NCBI GenBank assembly: GCA_016931555.1
Contig: JAFGEM010000021.1
Coordinates: 1-17,326, forward strand
Origin: Candidatus Iainarchaeum sp.
Lineage (GTDB): Archaea; Iainarchaeota; Iainarchaeia; Iainarchaeales; GCA-2688035
Length of the DNA stretch: 17,326 nt
Direction: 5' to 3'
Position 1 is the first letter of the stretch. Each line of letters opens with the position of its first letter. Below are positions 6,869 through 13,894 of this stretch, piece after piece. Below the pieces are notes generated by a model. The model worked only from the letters and a program-made list of their open reading frames with translations. It had not been told where the DNA came from and searched no databases. The position numbers were made by a program, and so were the translations under genes.

Positions 6869-7402
6869 ATGAGCCTTGAATTATTCCTCTATTTGGGAGC
6901 AAAAACACTGATGCTCGCAGCCCCTTTATACATAACGAATGGTTGTGCTTTGCTCTTTGGAGGCAAAACACCAATGGATTTAAACACAAAATTCATTGAC
7001 AACAAGCCACTGCTTGGGCCGGGAAAAACATTCAAGGGAAGCATACGCGGAATTCTCTGCGGAACAATTGCATCAGCAGCACTCTTCTTTGCGCTTCCAA
7101 TCCTCTCAACTCCGGAAGGCTTTGGAGCAAATTACATACTTCTCGGTTTTCTGCTTTCTCTGGGAGCAGTAATAGGAGACATTCTGGCATCATTCCTCAA
7201 AAGGCGCTTTGATTTGGAAAGGGGAAAAAGCGTTTTCCTTTTAGACCAGCTCGATTTTATTGTCGGAGGCATTGCACTCGCAGCAATTATCTATGTTCCA
7301 AGCATTGTTGAAATAGCACTTTTGGTTGTACTAACTCCAACATTCCACTTGCTTGGGAATTTTATTGCATTCAAAACCAAAAAGAAACAGGTGCCATGGT
7401 GA
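6869..7402 (+). CDS. carS: CDP-archaeol synthase
   Basis: A 177-residue membrane protein, close to the usual CarS length. It activates 2,3-di-geranylgeranylglyceryl phosphate with CTP to give CDP-archaeol, the precursor of archaeal phospholipid head groups. Visible motifs: P20 to NG25 in the first membrane helix, LLGPGKTFKGS at 48-58, GDILASFLKRR at 103-113 and DQLDF at 126-130, the last two holding the metal-binding acidic residues typical of CDP-alcohol activating enzymes. Five hydrophobic segments are apparent. A TTG at 6860 would add three residues, but the TATA spacing supports ATG 6869. The 3' end overlaps the archaeosortase gene by seven nt, so the two are translationally linked. Confidence 0.93.
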   Translation: MSLELFLYLGAKTLMLAAPLYITNGCALLFGGKTPMDLNTKFIDNKPLLGPGKTFKGSIRGILCGTIASAALFFALPILSTPEGFGANYILLGFLLSLGAVIGDILASFLKRRFDLERGKSVFLLDQLDFIVGGIALAAIIYVPSIVEIALLVVLTPTFHLLGNFIAFKTKKKQVPW

Positions 7403-7878
7403 AATACAGCGAAATAATTTTTATAATAAAATTTTTTGCAGTATTTTTGATTCTCCAGTTTTTGATTCTCACACTCCCAATAGAACCATTGAAAAATTTT
7501 ATTGCATCAACAGAAGCGGGCGCACTTGGAATGCAGTCAGCTGGAAGCACAATTTTTTTTGATTCACACAAATTCGAGGTAACGGAAAACTGCACAGGCC
7601 TGCTTTCCGGCGCAATTCTCGCAGCAGTAATCTTCTCGCTCCGCAAGCCAGATTTGAGGAAAAAATTTTCATTTGCATTAATCGGCGCGCTTGGGCTCTT
7701 TCTCCTCAATTTTCCACGCATCTATGCCGTGCTATGGGCTGCAAAAGCATTCAATCCGGAATCAGCAGAATTATTGCACGAAATAACATGGATTACAACA
7801 GCACTGTTTGTAATAATAATCTGGTACTTTGGAACAAAAAAAATATTAGGAATAAAAAATTTTGGGGAATTAATTTGA
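7396..7878 (+). CDS. Archaeosortase/exosortase family transpeptidase (compact)
   Basis: A 160-residue membrane protein with about four or five hydrophobic helices. The family's catalytic residues are all seen: Cys66 in TENCTGLLSG, Arg108 in LNFPRIY and His128 in LLHEITW. Archaeosortases cut C-terminal sorting signals of secreted proteins, and in haloarchaea this is coupled to covalent attachment to an archaeal membrane lipid. The protein is short compared with ArtA (about 300 residues), so it is a core-only member; I cannot assign the subclass. The start overlaps the end of carS and the stop overlaps the TTG start of the next gene (TTGA), a tight three-gene unit. No substrate with a complete C-terminal signal is visible in the window. 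Confidence 0.88.
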   Translation: MVKYSEIIFIIKFFAVFLILQFLILTLPIEPLKNFIASTEAGALGMQSAGSTIFFDSHKFEVTENCTGLLSGAILAAVIFSLRKPDLRKKFSFALIGALGLFLLNFPRIYAVLWAAKAFNPESAELLHEITWITTALFVIIIWYFGTKKILGIKNFGELI

Positions 7879-8819
7879 ACAAACGACTTAAATCAGCAGA
7901 CATTTTCAAAGGCCTTGCTGTTTTTCTGATGGTTGTTTTCAACTGGACTTCTTTCTATCCAAACATCCCGAGTTTCTTTCAGCACTCTTGGGGGCAAAAC
8001 GCGCTTACCATAATTGATTTGATTGCGCCAATGTTTATTTTTGCAACAGGATTTTTAGTTACACTTTCATTTGCTCGGAGAATTAAAACCCAAAAGACAG
8101 GCGAAATTCGAAAATATTATTTGAAAAAATACGGAAAACTTTTCCTAATTGGAATTGTTTTGGATGCAATAGTAAGCTTTGCATTGTTTTTTACATTCGG
8201 AATTCTCGAATCAATTGCCTTCGGCGCACTATTTGCACTGGTCTTAGTTGGAACTTCAAAAAAAATCCGGCTGGGAGTTATAATAGCAATTGCAGCACTG
8301 CACTCCTTTCTACTCGGTTTTTCTTATTATACCCAGATCACAGGAATACTGCCGCATGGAAGCATCAATGGTTTCTTTGCATGGGCAACAATTGCAGTAT
8401 GCGGCTCCATTGTCGCATCTTTTTCTATAGAAAATAAGAAATTTTACAGGAATTCAATTGGAATTGCAGCAGTTCTACTAGGGTTAGGGCTTGCACTTTC
8501 AATAGTGTTTCCCATAGACAGGATTCTTGTTTCGGGGAGCTATGTTCTCATAAGCCAGGCGCTGTGCACAATAATACTGGTGTCCTTTGTTTGGCTATTC
8601 GACCAAAAGCAAAAGAATTTTGGTTTCCTAAAAAATTTTGGGCAGAATTCGCTGTTTGTTTTCATTTTACAATATCCCGTGCTCTTTGTGCTGCGGAGTG
8701 CAGAATTAAAAAATTTTCTGGATTTTTACTCAGGGCTTTTGGCCGCAATAATAATTGCAATAATTGTTTTTTACATTAACAAAGCAATGAACAAAAAGGG
8801 AATTAGGCTTACTTTTTAG
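7875..8819 (+). CDS. HGSNAT/DUF1624-like membrane acyltransferase
   Basis: The protein has 314 residues from a TTG that overlaps the archaeosortase stop (TTGA); longer in-frame starts would lie inside the archaeosortase gene. It has about nine or ten hydrophobic segments. The N-terminus RLKSADIFKGLAVFLMVVFN followed by IIDLIAPMFIFATGFLV (about 47-63) resembles the heparan-alpha-glucosaminide N-acetyltransferase / YeiB-type acyltransferase superfamily, as does the late FGQNSLFVFILQYPVL (255-270). Members move acyl groups across the membrane onto sugars. Coupling to the archaeosortase suggests surface glycan or lipid modification, but the substrate is unknown. The 3' end overlaps the convergent secD by 11 bp. 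Confidence 0.75.
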   Translation: MNKRLKSADIFKGLAVFLMVVFNWTSFYPNIPSFFQHSWGQNALTIIDLIAPMFIFATGFLVTLSFARRIKTQKTGEIRKYYLKKYGKLFLIGIVLDAIVSFALFFTFGILESIAFGALFALVLVGTSKKIRLGVIIAIAALHSFLLGFSYYTQITGILPHGSINGFFAWATIAVCGSIVASFSIENKKFYRNSIGIAAVLLGLGLALSIVFPIDRILVSGSYVLISQALCTIILVSFVWLFDQKQKNFGFLKNFGQNSLFVFILQYPVLFVLRSAELKNFLDFYSGLLAAIIIAIIVFYINKAMNKKGIRLTF

Positions 8820-10452
8820 CCTCTTGTTTTGCCTCTGTTTTCTGCTCGTGTTTTTCCACTGCAAGGCGCGCAAGCTCTCCGAAAGCAGGCCTTGTTATAA
8901 GGACTCCTACAAGAACACCCATTGAAGTTGTTATTGCAAAGCCAACAAGCTTTCCCATTCCAAAGCCAATGAACACTATGGGCAGCATTGTTGCAAGGGA
9001 GACAGAGGCAGCTGCAAAAACAATAAAGAAAGCGCGCTTTACCCGAGTCACAAGGCTTGAAACCTGCTCTGAAACCTCGCCGCGCAGCAGCTCGTCAGTA
9101 ATAATTATTTCAGTGTCAATTCCAGTTCCGACAGCAGCAATAATTCCTGCTACAGCGCCCAAATCAAACTTGCTTATCATGGAAGCGAGTGCAACAGTAA
9201 TAAGTGTTTCGCAAAAAATCATGAATACTAGAGGCGCAGTAATGGAAACAACACGGTAACGGAGGAAAACAACAATTGCAACAACAATAATCGCGAGTAT
9301 CGCCATCCAGATTACTGTGGAAAGAAAATTTTCCCCAAGCAAAGGGCTTATTGATTCCTTGCTAATGCTTTTTACTGAAACAGGAAGTGAACCGCTTGAC
9401 AAAAGAATGTCCAGATTTGAAAGCCTTTCCTGTGCACTTTCAAAATCGTTTGCCAAACCAGTAATCTGCAAATTCGTGAGAATTTCGGCTTCTTCCCGCG
9501 TAGGAACATCCATATGGGCAACATCCTCACTCAAATTTATTACACTGCGCACTCCAAGCGCATCCCAAATCCATGGCTTTCCATCAATCTCTTCAACATA
9601 GCGGATTTCAAATCCAAGGGATTCCAATTCAGAAACTATTTCCGCACCAATAGTTGAAGGCACTATTGCTGTTTTCTTTGCCTGGCTCAGCACTTGAAGC
9701 TCTTCCAATTGCTCAGGAGTAAAACCATCTGAATCAATTGTTATATGGGGGGCAGAACCATTAGCCAAAAGCTCTTCAATCCGCAAATCCCCGAAAATGC
9801 CGTGTTCAGGGGCCCCTGCAAGCAAGAGCTCGCGGTCTGAAATAAAAAGCGCGCCTGGAATAACAATAACTGCTTCTGTTGGCCTGTCAATAAAGAAAAA
9901 CGTTTTTTCGCACTCATACTGTTTCCCTGTTCCAGCGTCAAAAGAAATCAAAGCGCATTTATGGAAAGTCAAATCCCTGAAGCGTGTGGCTGCCTTCTCG
10001 TTAAGTGTGAACGGGAGATACCATCTCACAAAATCCCCCTCTTGGCGAAAACCATAGCCGTGTGTTGGGTCGCGCGTGATTTTTAGGGCTTCTCCGGTAA
10101 ACAAAAGGTTTCCGTCAATAGTTGCCTCAAATCTCCCCTGCTTCTGCAGCAAGGATTCAATTCGCGCAACAGTATCAGAGTCTGTCTCGGCAAGCTGTGC
10201 CAATACAAACTCGTCTCCAAAAAAGGTTACAGTTGTGTCGCGCAGCCCAGTCCAGTCCAGGCGCTGGGAAACAGTCTGTGCAATGCGCGCTTTTTGTTCG
10301 GAATCAGTCACTTTTTCAGAGAATTCAATTGTAAATAGTGTTCCGCCTTTGAAATCAATTCCAAAATCTATGCCCCTAAACCCAAGGATTACTACACTAA
10401 TCAGGATAAAGAAAATTAAGAGCCAAATTCTCCAGTTTTGCATTAACTTCAA
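8809..10452 (-). CDS. secD: Protein translocation protein SecD
   Basis: The protein has 547 residues, normal for archaeal SecD. It assists Sec-dependent export on the outer face of the membrane together with SecF. Membrane helix 1 spans about 9-24, followed by the SecD/F signature GIDFKGG (31-37), a large extracellular domain (about 38-370) and five helices between about 375 and 525. GTGIDTEIIITDE (442-454) and IVFIGFGMGKLVGFAITTSMG are the conserved transmembrane motifs, and a charged Lys/Glu-rich tail ends the protein. The TTG start at 10452 has an AAGGTGG motif four nt upstream; the in-frame ATG at 10443 would remove three residues. It lies 76 bp after secF in the order usual for archaea, and its end overlaps the convergent acyltransferase gene. 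Confidence 0.95.
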   Translation of the reverse strand: MKLMQNWRIWLLIFFILISVVILGFRGIDFGIDFKGGTLFTIEFSEKVTDSEQKARIAQTVSQRLDWTGLRDTTVTFFGDEFVLAQLAETDSDTVARIESLLQKQGRFEATIDGNLLFTGEALKITRDPTHGYGFRQEGDFVRWYLPFTLNEKAATRFRDLTFHKCALISFDAGTGKQYECEKTFFFIDRPTEAVIVIPGALFISDRELLLAGAPEHGIFGDLRIEELLANGSAPHITIDSDGFTPEQLEELQVLSQAKKTAIVPSTIGAEIVSELESLGFEIRYVEEIDGKPWIWDALGVRSVINLSEDVAHMDVPTREEAEILTNLQITGLANDFESAQERLSNLDILLSSGSLPVSVKSISKESISPLLGENFLSTVIWMAILAIIVVAIVVFLRYRVVSITAPLVFMIFCETLITVALASMISKFDLGAVAGIIAAVGTGIDTEIIITDELLRGEVSEQVSSLVTRVKRAFFIVFAAASVSLATMLPIVFIGFGMGKLVGFAITTSMGVLVGVLITRPAFGELARLAVEKHEQKTEAKQEAKK

Positions 10453-10456
10453 ATTC

Positions 10457-10463
10457 CCACCTT
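10457..10463 (-). promoter_or_regulatory. Shine-Dalgarno of secD supporting a TTG start
   Basis: Minus-strand AAGGTGG lies four nt before TTG 10452 but 13 nt before ATG 10443. The spacing matches other SD motifs in this window only for the TTG. Confidence 0.45.
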
Positions 10464-10528
10464 AACCAAATTTCGCAACTTCAAAAACCACGCCTTCCCA
10501 CAAAATTTTGCCTCTCCAAATTCCCGCC

Positions 10529-11608
10529 CTATACGCGCATTTTTTTCTCCAATTTTTTCTCGCTTCTCTCGGCATCCCACAAAAGCACTGGGGCACTCCA
10601 AAGCCAGGTTCCAATCAAATCCCCAATCAAACCAATGAAAAGAACAGAGCCAATCTCAAAAATCACTTCAACCTGATAAACATAAGACAAAACAATCATT
10701 ACAAGTACTGCAGCAAGAGTAGTGCCAGTCATTGTAAAGCCAGTCAGCATGCTTCTACCGGCCCTAATGCGCGGCGTTGCCTCACGCCTCTTAAGAATGC
10801 GGCTTGCAAGCATTACATCAGTGTCAATACTATAACCAAACAGCATTAGAAGTGCAGGAATAGTATTCAGGCTAATTGGTATTCCAATCAAGGCCATTAC
10901 ACCCAAACAAAATAATTCATCAAACAAGCCGCACGAAAGAACAACAAAGCTCGGAATTAACTCGCGGAAAAAGAAAAACACTACTAATACAACAAGAATG
11001 ATTACTACTATTACAACATTAATTGCAGTCTGCCAAAAGCTTGCTCCCAGAGTGGGGGAAACCTCTCGGATTTGAAACGCAGGCTCCTGAGTCAAACCAA
11101 ATTCAGTTACAATTGTCTCCTGAATCTGCTTTTGAATGCTGTCCTTTGCCTCTATGAGCGCAAGAGAAACCTGTTCCACTGCCATTGAAGCATCAGAATC
11201 GAGTGTCTGGGGCTCAATCAAGCCAACCAGCAAATCCAGCGCGCTTTGGGCATGCAACTTTGCCTGTTCAGGATTCGAAGACAGTTGGGCGCGTGCAGCC
11301 TCAAGTTCAGCCTCTGCAGCCTCAAGAGTCCTGCTGTCAGCATATTTTATTGTAACCCCATAACCAGTGGGCGAGGCAATGCTTGAAACACTCAAATCTG
11401 TTAAATCAAATTTTTCCATTAAAATTGATTCTAACTGCGCCCCGTCAATTGGCTTGTCTGTCCTTGCAATAATCAGTGTGCCGCCGGAAAGATCCAACCC
11501 TTTTGTGAACCCCGGGTAAACAAAAGCCAGCAGAGACATTGCAACAAACAGGATAACTGCTATTGCAATGTATGGCCTATAGTCACGCTTGTAAAAATTT
11601 TCGAACAA
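10529..11608 (-). CDS. secF: Protein translocation protein SecF with an extra helical insert
   Basis: The protein has 359 residues from TTG 11608. A GTG at 11629 would add seven residues but lies about 7 nt from the TATA box and would not be transcribed. AGAGGTG sits five nt before the TTG. Membrane helix 1 is followed by the signature GLDLSGG (37-43), an extracellular domain, and five helices in the C-terminal half with YSIDTDVMLASRILKR (259-274), the archaeal SecF motif. Residues about 90-163 are an Ala/Glu-rich helical stretch that makes this protein some 60-70 residues longer than typical archaeal SecF (roughly 280-300). SecF pairs with SecD to support Sec export. Both genes form one operon. 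Confidence 0.93.
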   Translation of the reverse strand: MFENFYKRDYRPYIAIAVILFVAMSLLAFVYPGFTKGLDLSGGTLIIARTDKPIDGAQLESILMEKFDLTDLSVSSIASPTGYGVTIKYADSRTLEAAEAELEAARAQLSSNPEQAKLHAQSALDLLVGLIEPQTLDSDASMAVEQVSLALIEAKDSIQKQIQETIVTEFGLTQEPAFQIREVSPTLGASFWQTAINVVIVVIILVVLVVFFFFRELIPSFVVLSCGLFDELFCLGVMALIGIPISLNTIPALLMLFGYSIDTDVMLASRILKRREATPRIRAGRSMLTGFTMTGTTLAAVLVMIVLSYVYQVEVIFEIGSVLFIGLIGDLIGTWLWSAPVLLWDAERSEKKLEKKMRV

Positions 11609-11631
11609 ACCCGCACCTCTAAAAAGCACTC

Positions 11632-11640
11632 ATTTATATA
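11632..11640 (-). promoter_or_regulatory. TATA box of the secF-secD operon
   Basis: Minus-strand TATATAAAT is centred about 28 nt before TTG 11608. It shares a roughly 100-bp intergenic region with the divergent GTPase promoter. The spacing supports TTG rather than GTG 11629 as the secF start. Confidence 0.6.
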
Positions 11641-11673
11641 AAAACCGAACTAAACAATTACTTAACTAAAGGA

Positions 11674-11690
11674 TTAAAAAGATTATTAAT
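11674..11690 (+). promoter_or_regulatory. TATA-like region of the Nog1-type GTPase gene
   Basis: TTAAAAAG (11674-11681) and ATTATTAAT (11682-11690) lie about 31 and 23 nt before the ATG at 11709. Either would give a leaderless or nearly leaderless transcript. Confidence 0.4.
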
Positions 11691-11708
11691 TGGTTAGTCG
11701 GGATTAAA

Positions 11709-12695
11709 ATGAACCAAGCTTTTCTTCCAGAGCCGCAGGAACTAATGAAAATCGCCCTTTCACGGGCGCGAAAACAGGTAGCAGGCGTAAAAGTAGTTGA
11801 CAAAAAAAAGCTGCAGACAACACTCGCAATAAAGAGAATAGAGTTTGTCTCAAGGACAATTGAAGCAAAACTCACAAAAACAGTAAAGGATTTTCCCGAT
11901 GTATCTCAATTGCACGCATTTGAAAGGGAACTGCTTGAGGCAACAATTGACCTCGATAAAACAAAACAGGCGCTGGGGCACTTTACCTCTGCAAGGCGCG
12001 TTATCCATGAGATTCAGAGGCAGGAAATAAAACGCGTGCAAAGGCTGCACAAAACACAGGGCAAAAAAGCAGAAATAATACAAAAATCCTTTATTGGGCG
12101 GCTCTCAAGCATAGTAAAAAAACTCAAGGCAAGCATTGAAATTTACAACGAAGCAGCAAGGCGCATGAATGAATTCCCAAGCATAGACTACACTGCAAAA
12201 ACAGTTATTCTCGCAGGCTTTCCAAACACAGGAAAAACAACTATTTTGGGGCGCATTACAAAATCAAAGCCGCGCATTGCAGAATACCCATTCACAACAC
12301 AAAAACTCCAAATAGGGTACTTTGAAGCAGGATACGAGAAAATACAGGTTATTGATACGCCGGGATTATTGGACAGGCCAATTGAAAAGCGCAACAACAT
12401 TGAGAAAAAGGCAATTGCCGCTTTAACGCATCTTGCAAACGCAATTGTATTTGTAACAGACCCAACAGAAACCTCAGGTTATAACCTAGAGGAACAGTTA
12501 AACCTTTTGGAAGAAATAAAAAAAATAATTAAAGCGCCAATTATTATTGCAATTAACAAGGCAGACATTGCAACAAAAGAACAGATTGAAAAAGCAAAAC
12601 AGGCAGCGCGGGGAGAAATTGCATTAGAAGGCGAAGGAATGGAAAGCACGCTAAAGCAAAAAATTCAGGAAAAAATAGGCATCAAAAAAGTTTAA
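11709..12695 (+). CDS. Nog1-type (Obg/HflX superfamily) GTPase
   Basis: The protein has 328 residues. Residues 1-160 form a basic helical domain typical of Nog1, with FLPEPQELMKIALSRARK at the start. The GTPase domain follows: G1 GFPNTGKT (170-177), G2 around PFTT (194-197), G3 DTPGLLD (216-222) and G4 NKAD (283-286). The P-loop ends in Thr rather than the commoner Ser. Eukaryotic Nog1 acts in 60S subunit assembly, so the archaeal protein is presumed to help large-subunit maturation; this is by family only. The long C-terminal region of eukaryotic Nog1 is absent. The stop codon overlaps the TATA box of the next gene. Confidence 0.92.
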   Translation: MNQAFLPEPQELMKIALSRARKQVAGVKVVDKKKLQTTLAIKRIEFVSRTIEAKLTKTVKDFPDVSQLHAFERELLEATIDLDKTKQALGHFTSARRVIHEIQRQEIKRVQRLHKTQGKKAEIIQKSFIGRLSSIVKKLKASIEIYNEAARRMNEFPSIDYTAKTVILAGFPNTGKTTILGRITKSKPRIAEYPFTTQKLQIGYFEAGYEKIQVIDTPGLLDRPIEKRNNIEKKAIAALTHLANAIVFVTDPTETSGYNLEEQLNLLEEIKKIIKAPIIIAINKADIATKEQIEKAKQAARGEIALEGEGMESTLKQKIQEKIGIKKV

Positions 12696-12698
12696 ATA
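12691..12698 (+). promoter_or_regulatory. TATA box overlapping the GTPase stop codon
   Basis: TTTAAATA includes the TAA stop (12693-12695) of the GTPase gene and is centred 27-28 nt before the ATG at 12722, so the downstream gene has its own leaderless promoter embedded in the upstream coding end. Confidence 0.6.
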
Positions 12699-12721
12699 CT
12701 TGAAAAAAGATATAATACAAA

Positions 12722-13450
12722 ATGAACGCACCGAAAGAACTTTGGATTGCCCTAATTTTTGCAGTCATGCTAATAAGCGCAGGCTTCTTCATTGGCCAGA
12801 CAAACAACATTATTGGACAGGCGCAGGGAACAAAAATAACAGGAACAATAGTTTTAATGGACCAGACTCAGGGAGCAACACACTCCGGAGCACTGCACGC
12901 TTTCAGCCTTCCTGGAACAAAATGCGACGTAATAGCAACAGGCTGCGGGGGAAGATTCTCGTTATGGGACACTGAAAGCGAAGTACTTATCCCAAACGAA
13001 TTCCACGACAACGGCAGCACTGAAGAGCGCATTGATTTGGACAGTTCCTCAGAAGCAAGAAACCAAACCATTGGATACATTTACAACAACCTTTTGAACC
13101 AGCATGTAGGAGAAACAGAAGCAGACATGCTGCAAAAACTGAGAAACGACGGTTGCCCAAACCTTTTATTTGTAAGAGACCTTACAGACAATGCAAAATT
13201 ATACGAATGCAGCGCAGGCTCTGGGAATTATATTATAGTGCAGCACCAGCCTCTAAGCACAGACCACAAGTGGAATGCATACGGAGTAACAGGGGGAGGA
13301 TACGACATTACAAACGGACCTTGCAGTGCATTCAAAGCAACAGGGCTCCCAAGCAAAAACTATTTAGTAATGAACACAGATGTTAGAGACTCCGCAATAC
13401 CCACAATACAAAACCTTTATTACATTCAAGTTGCTTATTCCTGCAGTTAA
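12722..13450 (+). CDS. Membrane-anchored or secreted protein, unknown function
   Basis: The protein has 242 residues. One hydrophobic helix at about 7-25 (WIALIFAVMLISAGFFIG) serves as an N-terminal anchor or uncleaved signal; no clear AXA cleavage site or lipobox follows. The remainder is a polar, outward-facing domain rich in Gly, Asn and aromatic residues. It has six cysteines (68, 75, 145, 163, 201, 241), an even number compatible with disulphides. I recognise no family or catalytic motif. The strong promoter at 12691 suggests independent expression. The N-terminus lacks the basic stretch before the helix expected of a type IV pilin, so a pilin is unlikely. A role at the cell surface is inference from topology. 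Confidence 0.8.
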   Translation: MNAPKELWIALIFAVMLISAGFFIGQTNNIIGQAQGTKITGTIVLMDQTQGATHSGALHAFSLPGTKCDVIATGCGGRFSLWDTESEVLIPNEFHDNGSTEERIDLDSSSEARNQTIGYIYNNLLNQHVGETEADMLQKLRNDGCPNLLFVRDLTDNAKLYECSAGSGNYIIVQHQPLSTDHKWNAYGVTGGGYDITNGPCSAFKATGLPSKNYLVMNTDVRDSAIPTIQNLYYIQVAYSCS

Positions 13451-13451
13451 A

Positions 13452-13474
13452 GGCAAAAAAAACAGGCATTTGCC
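13452..13474 (+). terminator. Small hairpin directly after the 242-residue protein gene
   Basis: GGCAAA (13452-13457) can pair with TTTGCC (13469-13474) right after the TAA at 13448-13450. No T tract follows immediately, so a 3'-end stabilising structure is as likely as a terminator. The remaining gap to 13624 holds a promoter and nothing else I can support. Confidence 0.25.
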
Positions 13475-13562
13475 CGCTGACAGCACACTCTACAAGCCAC
13501 TAATTAACAAATCAAATAGCGGAACTTTGCGCATTCCATTTAAATTCATTATTGTTAACTAA

Positions 13563-13572
13563 TTTTTATAAG
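13563..13572 (+). promoter_or_regulatory. TATA box of the PolD operon
   Basis: TTTTTATAAG is centred about 57 nt before the ATG at 13625, giving a leader of roughly 30 nt. GGGTG at 13614-13618 is a Shine-Dalgarno-like match six nt before the ATG, consistent with a leadered transcript. Confidence 0.5.
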
Positions 13573-13624
13573 CCTCGCGGATAGTAATTCAATTTTTCGC
13601 CTGGTGCTATTTTGGGTGTTTTGA

Positions 13625-13894
13625 ATGACAGAAGACATAAAAAAAGAAACAAAAGAATTAGTCAGCCTAATGCAGGAAGTCGTTGAGGATAGAAGCGTGC
13701 CACGCAACATTAGAAGCGTTGTAGAGGCAGCAATGAAAGCAATTCAGGAAACGAAAGAAGCGGCAGCAAGCCTAAGCAATGCCATCTATATGATGGATGA
13801 CATAAGCAATGACATTAACATGCCCTCACACACGCGGACAGACATTTGGGAGATAATATCCAAAATCGAGGCTATAAAAGAAAAAGTGAAATGA
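13625..13894 (+). CDS. UPF0147 family protein
   Basis: An 89-residue helical protein. The family core is clear: VVEDRSVPRNIRSVVEAAM (about 19-37), then MDDISNDINMPSHTRTDIWEIIS (about 57-79), matching the SNDPNMPxHTR-type motif of UPF0147. The family is widespread in archaea with no established function that I know. Its stop codon abuts the DP1 start with no spacer, so it is the first gene of the PolD operon. That position hints at a link to replication, or merely shared expression. Confidence 0.9.
   Translation: MTEDIKKETKELVSLMQEVVEDRSVPRNIRSVVEAAMKAIQETKEAAASLSNAIYMMDDISNDINMPSHTRTDIWEIISKIEAIKEKVK

Noticed and set aside
7371..7721. Minus-strand frame of 116 codons over the archaeosortase
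   Set aside because: It is antisense to a gene with intact Cys/Arg/His catalytic motifs. No promoter or family feature supports it.
7734..7874. Longer N-terminus for the acyltransferase frame
   Set aside because: The extra 47 codons lie within the archaeosortase gene and give an Asn-rich sequence unlike the family. TTG 7875 overlapping the stop fits coupling.
10453..10528. Imperfect GGGAATTTG repeat in the secF-secD spacer
   Set aside because: Two short matches (minus strand near 10524 and 10458) are within chance for this base composition, and no structure or known site accompanies them.
12700..12975. Plus-strand frame of 91 codons overlapping the secreted-protein gene
   Set aside because: It is out of frame with the membrane-anchored protein and starts before the predicted transcription start; its composition is Asn/Arg-rich, as in a shadow frame.
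13380..13562. Short plus-strand frame of 60 codons
   Set aside because: It overlaps the end of the 242-residue gene, then runs through the intergenic hairpin. It has no SD motif, no spaced TATA box and no recognisable product.
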